DNA from: an uncultured Alphaproteobacteria bacterium
Lineage (GTDB): Bacteria; Pseudomonadota; Alphaproteobacteria; CAAHEQ01; UBA3637
Direction: 5' to 3'
Assembly: GCA_937888725.1 (NCBI GenBank)
Contig: CALARE010000052.1
Location: forward strand, 1 to 34,607
Length of the DNA: 34,607 nt
The notes under the pieces were generated by a model. It was not told the origin of the DNA, did not search any database, and was given only the letters and a program-made list of their open reading frames with translations. The number at the start of each line of letters is the position of its first letter. Within the stretch, counting starts at the first letter, position 1. The translations under genes were made by a program, and so were the position numbers. Positions 15,683 through 23,339 of the stretch are shown here, piece by piece.

Positions 15683-15720
15683 AAAATGGGATGCTTCAAT
15701 GTGTTAGCATCCCATTTTTT
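15683..15720. terminator. Bidirectional terminator between ctpA and the P5-like gene
   Basis: Stem AAAATGGGATGCT/AGCATCCCATTTT with a 10-base loop and T runs on both strands. It serves the convergent stops at 15674 and 15738. Confidence 0.87.
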
Positions 15721-15737
15721 ATTGCGGTATCAAAAAA

Positions 15738-16472
15738 TTATGCATTTTGATTGTCTTTATTATTTTGGGCAATTTTTGTGTTTGAATCATTCGTTTTAAG
15801 TGAGTTTTCCATAATTTTTGATATGATAGATCCAACAGCTGAGTTTTTTGTTAAGAGTGAGGTTGTTGCACTAACCAAAAGAGCAATGATGGCGTTTTTT
15901 GTATCATCAGTTTTTTTCTCTTGAGTTTTTGTTTGTTGCACCTCAGCCATAGCTTGATTCTTTTTTAAACTCTCAATTAAATCGGGGTTTGTTTCAGCAG
16001 TTGGTGTTTGTTGAATAGCTGTCTGGGGATTATCCACGGGTGCATGATATGATTGGCTTGCCATTGCAACGGGTTGATCTGATGATAACCCTTTTTTATA
16101 AGCAAAGGCAATGGAGCAGTTTCTTGCAAAAGCATCACCCCCCAAAACCTTGCCATTTTCCATTTTTGAAATCGCTAAAGTAAGTTCTTGCAAAACAAGG
16201 GGATTGTCTAAATTTAAAATGCTAGAATCTGTAATGGGTATCCCCTTTTGATTGAGTTGGTTAATCACAAAATCAGCGTATTCCCTTGGGTTATTTCCAT
16301 CAGAGTAGGGTGCGTATTGTTTAAAAATATCATAACAGGTTCGATTGTTGTATTTTCGATACAACAGACTGTTTAAAGCTTCATACCCTTCTTCTAACGT
16401 TGTATATTGCTTTAAACCAGATTTTCCCATAATACAACCAGGGTTATTCTTTTTTTCACCAGAAGTTGCCAT
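15738..16472 (-). CDS. Phage structural protein P5-like domain protein
   Basis: A 244-residue protein. Residues ~8-115 resemble the domain annotated as 'structural protein P5' in phages and integrated elements: NNPGCIMG, an EEGYEALNSLL helix, YDIFKQYAPYSDGNN, YADFVINQL, then LDNPLVLQELTLAISKMENG. In phages such domains sit in virion proteins and are suspected to act on peptidoglycan, but activity here is not shown. The C-terminal 110 residues are a Gln/Thr/Lys-rich linker, a hydrophobic segment (KNAIIALLVSATTSLLTKN) and an Asn/Asp/Lys tail, much like the amidase at 6985-7863. There is no signal peptide. It sits between ctpA and rppH on the opposite strand, and no other phage genes are nearby. 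Confidence 0.75.
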   Translation of the reverse strand: MATSGEKKNNPGCIMGKSGLKQYTTLEEGYEALNSLLYRKYNNRTCYDIFKQYAPYSDGNNPREYADFVINQLNQKGIPITDSSILNLDNPLVLQELTLAISKMENGKVLGGDAFARNCSIAFAYKKGLSSDQPVAMASQSYHAPVDNPQTAIQQTPTAETNPDLIESLKKNQAMAEVQQTKTQEKKTDDTKNAIIALLVSATTSLLTKNSAVGSIISKIMENSLKTNDSNTKIAQNNKDNQNA

Positions 16473-16535
16473 TTCAAATCCTTTCAGTTTCTTATCTTAT
16501 TATACATCAAAAAACGATTTTATGAAAGGTTTTTA

Positions 16536-16564
16536 TTGCCATTTTAATTGATATTTTGTAGAAT
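16536..16564 (+). promoter_or_regulatory. Promoter of rppH
   Basis: TTGCCA (16536-16541), 17 bases, TAGAAT (16559-16564), followed by AGGAGG before the ATG at 16586. Confidence 0.7.
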
Positions 16565-16585
16565 AATACCATTAGGAGGTATCAG

Positions 16586-17056
16586 ATGGAAAAGAAATAT
16601 AGACCAAATGTTGGTTTGATGATTGTAAATCAATCAGGACTTGTATGGATTGGTGAACGTGTAAATGCTGAAAAGTTGGGATACAAATTTCAAATGCCTC
16701 AAGGTGGGATTGATAAAGGGGAAACAATAAAAGAGGCAGCTTTTCGTGAACTTTGGGAAGAAACAGGTATCCAAGCCTCTCAAGTTGATTTAATCAAAGT
16801 ATCAGATGTATGGCATCAATATGATTTTTTTGAACCACTACAATATCAAGATGGTTTGTACCATGGGCAAAAACAAAAATGGGTTTTGTTCCGTTTTAAA
16901 GGAAATGATTCAGATTTTAATTTAAGAATAAATCCTGATGAAATAGAATTTTCTCGCTTTTTTTGGTCGCCGATTGATGAGATTGTTGATATGGTCGTGC
17001 CGTTTAAAAAAGAAGTGTATAAAGCTGTTGTTAAAGAGTTTAAGCCTTTAATTTAA
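16586..17056 (+). CDS. rppH: RNA pyrophosphohydrolase RppH (Nudix)
   Basis: RppH removes pyrophosphate from the 5' end of primary transcripts and so starts mRNA decay. The 156-residue length and start (YRPNVGLMIVN) match the family. The Nudix box is complete: GGIDKGETIKEAAFRELWEE plus TGI fits GX5EX7REUXEEXGU. The downstream motifs KQKWVLFRF and INPDEIEFSRFFW are also typical. Its place shortly after the LytM-CtpA pair is the usual alphaproteobacterial order, here interrupted by the minus-strand P5-like gene. Its TAA shares a TTAA with the stop of the convergent membrane-protein gene, a 4-base overlap. Confidence 0.96.
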   Translation: MEKKYRPNVGLMIVNQSGLVWIGERVNAEKLGYKFQMPQGGIDKGETIKEAAFRELWEETGIQASQVDLIKVSDVWHQYDFFEPLQYQDGLYHGQKQKWVLFRFKGNDSDFNLRINPDEIEFSRFFWSPIDEIVDMVVPFKKEVYKAVVKEFKPLI

Positions 17057-17667
17057 ACATTTTTTTTAAGGTATACACCCATAATTAACGCACTTAAAAT
17101 AGCGATAATATAGAAATAAGTTAGCCCAAATACAAGTTGGTATTTTGTTCCAATAAGATAAATGATTAATATCACACTCCATATTGGGGTTAAAATACGT
17201 CCCCAGACGTGTTTTTCCAAACCATTGTGGAACAAAGGACCAATAACTGTTAATAAAAGATATAAAAATAAAAAACTAAAAACAGATAATAATGTGATAA
17301 TAATGCTTAAAAAAACAGCTTGAAGATAAAAAGCGTTATGCATTAATTGATTTAACTGTGCAACCGTAAATGTTCCAATTAAGCCTTTTTCTCGTAAGGT
17401 AAAAAGGGCTTGTGCAATAATGACCTGAGTGTAATTTGTGGCATTAATTTTTTCAATTTTGAGACTTTCTTGTATATTTTTAATGTCACTGTCTGGTGTT
17501 GCAATCAAAGAGACAAGAGATTGAATTTCTTGTGTTTCTAAGCTTTTTTGAAACGGAGAAACAATCTGCAATGATAACAAAATTGCAACAAGGAATGATA
17601 AAGGGATAATAATTTTTAATCCAATTCCCTTTTGAAAGACAAATGCCTTAAATCGACTTAAAAACAT
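17053..17667 (-). CDS. Four-span hypothetical membrane protein
   Basis: Unrecognised 204-residue protein. One hydrophobic segment lies near the N-terminus (~16-36). A ~75-residue polar, helical region rich in Ser/Gln/Ile follows (probably periplasmic or between spans). Three more spans sit at about 112-145, 156-175 and 180-200, and the protein ends in LKKNV. No family signature is recognised. A tRNA-Ala gene ends 29 bases upstream in the same direction with no promoter visible between, so they may share a transcript. Confidence 0.75.
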   Translation of the reverse strand: MFLSRFKAFVFQKGIGLKIIIPLSFLVAILLSLQIVSPFQKSLETQEIQSLVSLIATPDSDIKNIQESLKIEKINATNYTQVIIAQALFTLREKGLIGTFTVAQLNQLMHNAFYLQAVFLSIIITLLSVFSFLFLYLLLTVIGPLFHNGLEKHVWGRILTPIWSVILIIYLIGTKYQLVFGLTYFYIIAILSALIMGVYLKKNV

Positions 17668-17696
17668 AACATATCCATAAAAAAGGAAAAATTAAA

Positions 17697-17772
17697 TGGT
17701 GGAGTTAAGGGGGGTCGAACCCCTGGCCTCTGCATTGCGAACGCAGCGCTCTACCAACTGAGCTATAACCCC
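17697..17772 (-). tRNA. tRNA-Ala(CGC)
   Basis: A complete 76-base cloverleaf including the encoded CCA. Acceptor GGGGTTA pairs with TAACTCC with a G3-U70 wobble, the identity element of tRNA-Ala. The anticodon stem is CTGCG/TGCAG with loop TTCGCAA, giving anticodon CGC, which reads GCG. The T arm is AGGGG-TTCGACC-CCCCT. Confidence 0.96.
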
Positions 17773-17882
17773 ACAAGCAAGCCTTATCCTACAGGTATTC
17801 ATATCTCTTGTCAAGATAAAATTAAAGAGGATTGATTTTTTTTGGTAGTTGTGTTACGAAAATAGGTAAGGAGAAATTATAA

Positions 17883-18500
17883 ATGCGTTGTTTAAAAAAA
17901 AATTTATTTTTTAGTGTGATTATACTTATGTGTATTTGTTTGATTACGCCTTATTTGATAGGGCAGTGGATGCTTAAAAAAGTTCCAGAGTATTTAAGTA
18001 TAACGAAGCAGTATGGTATCAATCTTACATATCAAAATGCAACAGCACCTTTTTGTTTTTTGTGTGTTAAGCTTGTTGTCAATAAGACAGAGGCATATCT
18101 TTTAAATCAATCGATTGATTTGGGAAATGTTACAATCCAAATGCCAATATGGGATTGGCGTTTGTTTTATTTTGATTCCTCTCCTATTGATAGAAAACAA
18201 AATTATTTAAAAGCAACAGGATGTTTTAAAAAAGGGAATATTCAAGTTTCAAGTATGCAAACAAGATGGGATAATTTAGAAACAAATCTTGCAGGATATA
18301 TCAATTTAAATAATAAGGTGCTTTCCTTAAAAGGACAGGCATCAAATTTATTAGATTTTATTAACCCATACGTTCCAAAAGCCGTGTCCGTATTTTTACC
18401 ATTGGTGATTAAAAACACAGCTCAAGATATTGAAATTGATACATATCAGCAATATTTACGGGTAAATAAAGTCCCTATTTTGAATTTGATTAAGTTTTAA
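17883..18500 (+). CDS. Hypothetical membrane-anchored envelope protein, 205 aa
   Basis: Unrecognised protein. An N-terminal hydrophobic anchor lies at about residues 8-28, then ~175 residues with alternating short beta-strand patterns: GNVTIQMPIWDWRLFYF, NIQVSSMQTRWDNLETNLAG, VLSLKGQASNLLDF. This looks like the beta-rich periplasmic domain of DUF2125-type alphaproteobacterial proteins, but it is shorter than those and the match is only by impression. AAGGAG lies 9 bases before the ATG. Its stop overlaps the convergent glycosyltransferase stop through a shared TTAA. Confidence 0.7.
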   Translation: MRCLKKNLFFSVIILMCICLITPYLIGQWMLKKVPEYLSITKQYGINLTYQNATAPFCFLCVKLVVNKTEAYLLNQSIDLGNVTIQMPIWDWRLFYFDSSPIDRKQNYLKATGCFKKGNIQVSSMQTRWDNLETNLAGYINLNNKVLSLKGQASNLLDFINPYVPKAVSVFLPLVIKNTAQDIEIDTYQQYLRVNKVPILNLIKF

Positions 18501-19444
18501 ATACCATTTGGACAATATTTTTTGTAAATAGAGTCCATGGCTGGTTTGTGATATAGGTTTTTGTAATTTGTCTTTTCAATTTCTTTTGTGATAATACAAA
18601 ATTGTTGGTTGGATAATTGGTACCTAAAAAGGTGAACCTTTTCTTTAAACAAAGGGGTTAGTGTATAATCGATAAATTGGTTGAAACTATGAGCTTGTTT
18701 TCCGCCATCATAGTTCTTTTTTGAAAAAATATCTTGAATAACAAGCGGTTCAGAAAGATTTGTAATTTTGCCACCTTTTTCAATAATATTATACCAAAAA
18801 GCCGTATCTTCAGCAGCATCATATTGAGGTGCGTAATTTAATTTATGGTGTTTTAAAAAAGAATGTCTAATTAATGTTGTTGGATGATAGACTGGAACTT
18901 GAAAGAGTGATAATATAGCACTTTCTTCAGAAGATGAACTTAATCTTTTTATTTCGTTGCTATTTGGTAGTTGAATGGCTGTACCTAGAACAGTAATATC
19001 AGGGTGGATGTCCATATACTGGACTTGTTTTTCTATGCGAGTGGGGAGGGATATGTCGTCATCATCCATTCTTGCAATATATTTTCCTTTTGCAATTTTT
19101 AATGCTTTATTAAGAGAAGTAACAATACCCATGTTCGAGTCGTTTCTTAAAATTTTAATTCGAGGATCTTTCTTTTTGTATGCATTCAAAATGGCATCGG
19201 TTTTATCGCTTGACCCATCATTTATAATTATAAATTCAAAGTAAGGATAGGTTTGAGAAAGGATAGATTCAATCGCATTGGGTAGGCAATATCCCCGATT
19301 GTAAGTTGGCATAATAATGCTGACAAGAGGTTTTCTTAGGATAAAACGCTTAATAACAGTTGAATTCTCCCCTTGCATGATCATGAAACAAAAGACAGAA
19401 ATAAAAATAAAGGAAACAATTAAGAGAAACTTAAATTTTTGCAT
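18497..19444 (-). CDS. Membrane-anchored family 2 glycosyltransferase
   Basis: A GT-A fold glycosyltransferase that uses a nucleotide sugar. An N-terminal span at about residues 7-24 is followed by the GT2 domain: VSIIMPTYNRG (41-51), NDGSSD (75-80), the metal-binding RMDDDD (125-130) and the probable catalytic region AAEDTAFW (~210). The C-terminal ~70 residues are less conserved. A role in lipopolysaccharide or surface glycan synthesis is inferred from the family. The acceptor and sugar are unknown, and no other glycan genes are adjacent. It follows the minus-strand repeat-protein gene by 14 bases and is probably cotranscribed with it. Confidence 0.92.
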   Translation of the reverse strand: MQKFKFLLIVSFIFISVFCFMIMQGENSTVIKRFILRKPLVSIIMPTYNRGYCLPNAIESILSQTYPYFEFIIINDGSSDKTDAILNAYKKKDPRIKILRNDSNMGIVTSLNKALKIAKGKYIARMDDDDISLPTRIEKQVQYMDIHPDITVLGTAIQLPNSNEIKRLSSSSEESAILSLFQVPVYHPTTLIRHSFLKHHKLNYAPQYDAAEDTAFWYNIIEKGGKITNLSEPLVIQDIFSKKNYDGGKQAHSFNQFIDYTLTPLFKEKVHLFRYQLSNQQFCIITKEIEKTNYKNLYHKPAMDSIYKKYCPNGI

Positions 19445-19458
19445 GCAAATACATTAAG

Positions 19459-20094
19459 TTAGGATTCTAAAATATCTTCAACAGCAAGTTTTTTTTGCCC
19501 AGTTGCATCAAAAAGAGTTTGCCGAATGGTACCTTTTGCAAGTCCTTTGATGTGTGATTGGCATTTTTTTTCAATGGTACCGTCAGCTCTAAAAAAAGTT
19601 TTTAATATGCTACCATCAGCCATATCTTCTTGTGTTGAAATGATGGATTTTCCCTTTTCATCATAAATAGATGTCTTTGTCATACCCAAAGCATCTGTAT
19701 CGATTCGTTTAAGCAAGGTTCTCCCATCTGGTTGAAAATAAAATGTTTCAGTTATATCAATAGGGTATTGTGTTTTAACTTTTTCAACAGTTTTTCCATC
19801 TGGACAAAAATGGGTAGAAATGATGGTTTCTTCATTTTTTTCATGAATTGAAATAAGCGTTTTCCCATCACCTTGATAGAGCATTTTTTTATTAAATGTT
19901 GTCACTTCAACCGTTTTGGGTTGTAACCCGTTTGACTTATACTTTGTTAAAATTGTTTTATCATCGTATTCTTCCAGTGTGTCAAGAATAAGACCTCTTG
20001 AGCTGTCAATATAACGAATCGTTTTGGTTGCATCACTGGTTTTTGTTTTCACAACTAAAATACCATTAATCATTTGTGCAGTTGTTTCATTCAT
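19459..20094 (-). CDS. Repeat protein with PDGKT-type beta-hairpin units
   Basis: Unrecognised soluble protein of 211 residues. It is made of repeating units of about 20-25 residues around a Gly turn: MLYQGDGKTLISIHE, HFCPDGKTVEKVKT, YFQPDGRTLLKRIDT, IYDEKGKSIISTQE, FFRADGTIEKKC, LFDATGQKKLAVE. The pattern is like MORN/YwqK-type toxin-antitoxin-like or cell-surface repeats. A longer frame with a TTG start (20166) would add a hydrophobic N-terminus. The ATG at 20094 is preferred because AAGGAT lies 6 bases upstream and a TATAAT-like -10 sits inside the longer frame. Without the long start it has no signal peptide. It lies just upstream of the glycosyltransferase gene. Confidence 0.65.
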   Translation of the reverse strand: MNETTAQMINGILVVKTKTSDATKTIRYIDSSRGLILDTLEEYDDKTILTKYKSNGLQPKTVEVTTFNKKMLYQGDGKTLISIHEKNEETIISTHFCPDGKTVEKVKTQYPIDITETFYFQPDGRTLLKRIDTDALGMTKTSIYDEKGKSIISTQEDMADGSILKTFFRADGTIEKKCQSHIKGLAKGTIRQTLFDATGQKKLAVEDILES

Positions 20095-20166
20095 TGAGAA
20101 AATCCTTTGTTTACCTATTATAAGTATTAATGCAAAGAAAAACATAAGAGTCAAGAAAAATATCAA

Positions 20167-20196
20167 AAAAAAGAGCGTTGAAAAACGCTCTTTTTG
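20167..20196. terminator. Terminator after the OmpA-like lipoprotein gene
   Basis: Stem AGAGCGTT/AACGCTCT (20172-20179 with 20184-20191) with a GAAA tetraloop, and A/T runs on both sides. It is placed to end minus-strand transcription from ccrM and the OmpA-like gene. Confidence 0.87.
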
Positions 20197-20212
20197 TAAG
20201 GGTAGAAAAGTA

Positions 20213-20857
20213 TTAATTTTTATTAATTAAGAATATTTCAACACGACGATTTTGTTCTCTGCCTTGTGCGGTTGCATTTGAAGCAATTGGATTTTGAGGA
20301 CCTAATCCATCAGTGATGATTCTATCGGCTGAAACGCCTTGAAGTCTTAAGTAATTTGAAACAGCATTTGCCCTGCGTAAGGATAAGGTGTTGTTATAAG
20401 CAAGCGAACCTGTATTATCAGTATATCCGACAATTTGAACCATGGTTTTGTTGTATTCTTTAATGACTTTAGCAATAGAGTTCAATGTTGGTGCAAATGA
20501 AGGTTGAATGGTTGCTTCATTTGAGCCAAATGTAATGTTGCCAGGCATGATAAGTTGTACTTGTCCATTTTGGCTAATTACTTGTACACCTGTACCTAAG
20601 AGTTCTTGACGTAATCTTTTTGCTTGTACATCCATATAAGCCCCAGAGCCTGCACCAACCAAAGCACCAGCACCAGCACCGATAAGAGCACCTTTTTTGC
20701 CACCAATAATAGCACCAAGTCCTGCACCAGCTGCGGTTCCTATCCCTGTTCCCCATGCTGTTTTTGAAACTTGACTTTCCCCTGTATAAGGATTTGTTGC
20801 ACAAGCACTTAAAACGCTTGCAAGCATAACTGATAAAATAAGTGATTTAATTTTCAT
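20213..20857 (-). CDS. OmpA-family lipoprotein (YiaD-like)
   Basis: A 214-residue outer-membrane lipoprotein. Lipobox LSAC has the acylated Cys at residue 19. A glycine-zipper region (~35-75; GTAAGAGLGAIIGGKKGALI) is followed by an OmpA-like peptidoglycan-binding domain (~95-212). That domain has the conserved GYTDNTGS, NNTLSLRRANAVSNYL, ITDGLGPQNP and GREQNRRVEI. The Asp and Arg of TDNTG and NRRVE bind diaminopimelate in the family. It follows ccrM by 13 bases with AAAGG before its ATG, so the two are probably one transcript. Linking a cell-cycle methylase to an envelope lipoprotein is unusual. Confidence 0.94.
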   Translation of the reverse strand: MKIKSLILSVMLASVLSACATNPYTGESQVSKTAWGTGIGTAAGAGLGAIIGGKKGALIGAGAGALVGAGSGAYMDVQAKRLRQELLGTGVQVISQNGQVQLIMPGNITFGSNEATIQPSFAPTLNSIAKVIKEYNKTMVQIVGYTDNTGSLAYNNTLSLRRANAVSNYLRLQGVSADRIITDGLGPQNPIASNATAQGREQNRRVEIFLINKN

Positions 20858-20870
20858 GTATTTTCCTTTC

Positions 20871-21965
20871 TTATGCGATTTGTAATTCTTCTTTTAATTT
20901 TTTGCGATAATCATCTAATGAAATCATATCAGGATCTGATTTTCTTTTCTTTTTAACTGGAATATGCCAAAATGTCCACCCGTTACAAGAGGCAATGCCT
21001 TGTAATTTTGCCCCAACTTGATGAATAGATCCTTGATATTCCCCCGTCTTGAGGGAACCATCTGCTCGTACGATAGCTGAAAATCTTTTTTTTACGTCAA
21101 AAACTTTTTGCCCAGGTTTAATAAGGCCATGCTCAATAACAGAGCCAAAGGGAATCCTTGGTTCTGCTTTTTTAGCTGGAAGTGGTTCATAAAGTGTATC
21201 ATCAATAATATCTGGGATAGCATCTAAGCGTTTTTTTGCATACTTAATATATTTTGCCTCTTTTTCAATACCAATGTATTTTCGCCCAAGTTTTTTAGCA
21301 ACAGCACCTGTTGTTCCTGTGCCAAAGAAAGGATCTAAAATCACATCACCAGGGTTTGTGGAGGCTAAAATAACGCGATAGAGTAAACTTTCTGGTTTTT
21401 GTGTTGTGTGAACTTTTTTACCCGCTTTGTTTTTTAATCGTTCATTTCCATTACAGATGGGTAAAAACCAATCCGATCTCATTTGTAAATCATCATTAAA
21501 TGCTTTCATACTTTCATAATTAAAAGTGTATTTTGATTTATCTGATTTTGAACACCAAATGAGGGTTTCATGTGCATTTGTAAAACGCGTCCCTTTAAAA
21601 TTAGGCATTGGGTTTGTCTTTACCCAGATAATATCGTTTAATACCCAAAAGTTAAGATTTTGTAAGTGATAGCCGACTCTAAAAATATTGTGATATGAAC
21701 CGATAACCCAAATAGTCCCATTCTCTTTTAAAATACGACGTGCTTCAGTCAGCCATGTTAAAGTGAATGTATCGTAAGAGGCAAAATCATCAAATTTATC
21801 CCAAGAATCTGTGACAGCGTCTACATGGGTTGCATCGGGGCGTAATAAATCACCACCGAGTTGCATAAAATAAGGAGGGTCGGCAAAAATAACATCAACA
21901 GAGTTATCGGGGATTTTTTTCATCACCTCAAGACTGTTTCCATGTATAATTGTATTTAATTTCAT
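20871..21965 (-). CDS. ccrM: Adenine DNA methyltransferase CcrM (GANTC)
   Basis: CcrM methylates the adenine in GANTC and times transcription to the cell cycle in alphaproteobacteria. The 364-residue length is close to Caulobacter CcrM (358). It is a beta-class methyltransferase: DPPY at residues 29-32, and the SAM-binding motif DPFFGTGTTGAVAKKLGRKY near 215-235. The CcrM-specific C-terminal domain (~270-355) is present: GSVIEHGLIKPGQ, ADGSLKTGEYQGSIHQVGAK, ASCNGWTFWH. There is no restriction gene next to it, which supports the orphan regulatory enzyme. A GANTC site lies in its leader at 21984-21988. It is transcribed away from secG and into the OmpA-like lipoprotein gene. Confidence 0.97.
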   Translation of the reverse strand: MKLNTIIHGNSLEVMKKIPDNSVDVIFADPPYFMQLGGDLLRPDATHVDAVTDSWDKFDDFASYDTFTLTWLTEARRILKENGTIWVIGSYHNIFRVGYHLQNLNFWVLNDIIWVKTNPMPNFKGTRFTNAHETLIWCSKSDKSKYTFNYESMKAFNDDLQMRSDWFLPICNGNERLKNKAGKKVHTTQKPESLLYRVILASTNPGDVILDPFFGTGTTGAVAKKLGRKYIGIEKEAKYIKYAKKRLDAIPDIIDDTLYEPLPAKKAEPRIPFGSVIEHGLIKPGQKVFDVKKRFSAIVRADGSLKTGEYQGSIHQVGAKLQGIASCNGWTFWHIPVKKKRKSDPDMISLDDYRKKLKEELQIA

Positions 21966-21983
21966 TTTACTTACACTCCTTTT

Positions 21984-21988
21984 GATTC
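21984..21988. promoter_or_regulatory. GANTC methylation site in the ccrM leader
   Basis: GATTC/GAATC lies about 19 bases before the ccrM ATG, between a possible -10 (minus strand TATGCT, 21994-21999) and the AAAGGAG ribosome-binding site. CcrM itself methylates this motif. In Caulobacter the ccrM promoter leader also holds GANTC sites that tune its expression. A single 5-base site can be chance. Confidence 0.45.
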
Positions 21989-22086
21989 CTTATAGCATAC
22001 TTTAACAAATAAAAGTAAGTAAATTCTTAACAAAATTTAAAAAAAATAACATTTTTTTGTGATTTTTACAAAAATACTTTTTACGC

Positions 22087-22115
22087 TTGCAAAAAAAATA
22101 AATTTGGTCTAAAAT
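22087..22115 (+). promoter_or_regulatory. Promoter of secG-kdsA-eno
   Basis: TTGCAA (22087-22092), 17 bases, TAAAAT (22110-22115), about 50 bases before the secG ATG. Confidence 0.65.
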
Positions 22116-22164
22116 GCCCCCGTTTAAACTTAAATGATCATTTTTGTTGTTTTAAGGAAAGAAT

Positions 22165-22461
22165 ATGCAAACATTTATTTTAACTATTCATATTATATTG
22201 GCTATATGCATTACAATTTTTGTGTTGTTACAACGGTCTGAGGGCGGTGCTTTAGGGGCCCTTGGTGGTGGACAAGGCGGTTCTGGTTTGTTTACAGGAC
22301 GTCAAGCTGGTAATTTTTTGTCACGCATGACAGCTTATTTTTTTGTTGGCTTTATTATTACAAGTTTAACACTTGTTATTATGGCTAAAAATATGGGGGA
22401 AGTTGAAAAGGTTAATATCATTCCAACAACTTCACAAACAGAGCAATCAACTGATAAATAA
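22165..22461 (+). CDS. secG: Protein translocase subunit SecG
   Basis: SecG is the small subunit of the SecYEG inner-membrane protein channel. The 98-residue product has two membrane spans (about 3-20 and 53-73). Between them is the family's conserved loop, LLQRSEGGALGALGGG followed by a Gly/Ser-rich stretch and RMTAYFF. The C-terminus is a short polar tail. AAGGAAAG precedes the ATG. kdsA follows at once. Confidence 0.95.
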   Translation: MQTFILTIHIILAICITIFVLLQRSEGGALGALGGGQGGSGLFTGRQAGNFLSRMTAYFFVGFIITSLTLVIMAKNMGEVEKVNIIPTTSQTEQSTDK

Positions 22462-22472
22462 TGAGGCTTTCT

Positions 22473-23297
22473 ATGCAAAAACAAGTTGATGTTGCAGGTA
22501 TTCAATTTTCAAATGAGTTGCCATTTGTGTTGATTGCTGGGCCATGCCAGATGGAAAGTCATTCTCATGGATTAGAAATGGCTGAGGCTTTGGTATCATT
22601 GACAACAAAGCTTCATATTCCATTTATTTTTAAAGCTTCTTTTGATAAAGCGAATAGGACCAGTATCAATGGAATTCGTGGTATGGGGCTTGAAAAGGCA
22701 ATGGTTGCTTTTCAAGATATTAAAGCAAAGTTTCGTTGCCCTGTGATTACAGATATTCATGAACCATTCCAATGTGCTGAAGCTGCCAAGGTGGTAGATG
22801 TATTGCAAATTCCAGCGTTTTTGTGTCGTCAAACAGATTTACTTGTTGCCGCGGGAAAAACAGGTGCCGCCATTAATATTAAAAAAGGGCAATTTTTAGC
22901 CCCATGGGATATGAAAAATGTGGTGGCAAAATTAGAAAGCACGGGTAATAATCGTCTGTTGTTAACAGAACGGGGTGTTTCATTTGGGTACAACACATTG
23001 GTTGTTGATATGCGATCATTGCCGATTATGAAACAAACGGGTTACCCTGTGATTTTTGATGCGACACACTCTGTGCAACAACCTGGGGGACAAGGCTCAT
23101 CAAGCGGTGGACAAAGAGAATTTGCTCCAATCTTGGCGAATGCTGCTATTTCAACGGGGATTGCTGGTGTGTTTATTGAAACACATGAAACACCCGATAC
23201 AGCACCAAGTGATGGACCAAACATGATTCCACTTAGCCAAATGGAAGCTGTTTTGACAAAGTTGAAAGCCTTTGATTCAATTGCAAAGGGAAGATAA
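22473..23297 (+). CDS. kdsA: 3-deoxy-8-phosphooctulonate synthase KdsA
   Basis: KdsA condenses phosphoenolpyruvate with arabinose 5-phosphate to give KDO 8-phosphate, needed for lipopolysaccharide inner core. It has LIAGPCQMES near the start, FKASFDKANRTS, RQTDLLVAAGKTGAAINIKK, RGVSFGYNTLVVDMRS, VIFDATHSVQ and ETHETPDTAPSDGPN. Cys25 in AGPC, where E. coli has Asn, marks the metal-dependent class. An ATG overlapping the secG stop (22461, TAATG) gives four more residues. The ATG at 22473 is chosen because GAGG lies 6 bases before it, but translational coupling from 22461 is possible. Many alphaproteobacteria have pyrG between secG and kdsA; here it is absent. Confidence 0.96.
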   Translation: MQKQVDVAGIQFSNELPFVLIAGPCQMESHSHGLEMAEALVSLTTKLHIPFIFKASFDKANRTSINGIRGMGLEKAMVAFQDIKAKFRCPVITDIHEPFQCAEAAKVVDVLQIPAFLCRQTDLLVAAGKTGAAINIKKGQFLAPWDMKNVVAKLESTGNNRLLLTERGVSFGYNTLVVDMRSLPIMKQTGYPVIFDATHSVQQPGGQGSSSGGQREFAPILANAAISTGIAGVFIETHETPDTAPSDGPNMIPLSQMEAVLTKLKAFDSIAKGR

Positions 23298-23339
23298 AAA
23301 AATTTTTATTAATTTTAACTCAAGATAAGGAGAAAAATA

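Noticed and set aside
20095..20166. TTG start giving the repeat protein a hydrophobic N-terminus
   Set aside because: No good ribosome site is seen before the TTG; AAGGAT before the ATG at 20094 and a -10-like TATAAT inside the extension favour the short form. Not fully excluded.
22010..22060. CtrA-like TTAA-spacer-TTAA upstream of ccrM
   Set aside because: The spacing is 6 rather than the known 7, and such strings are common by chance in this AT-rich DNA.
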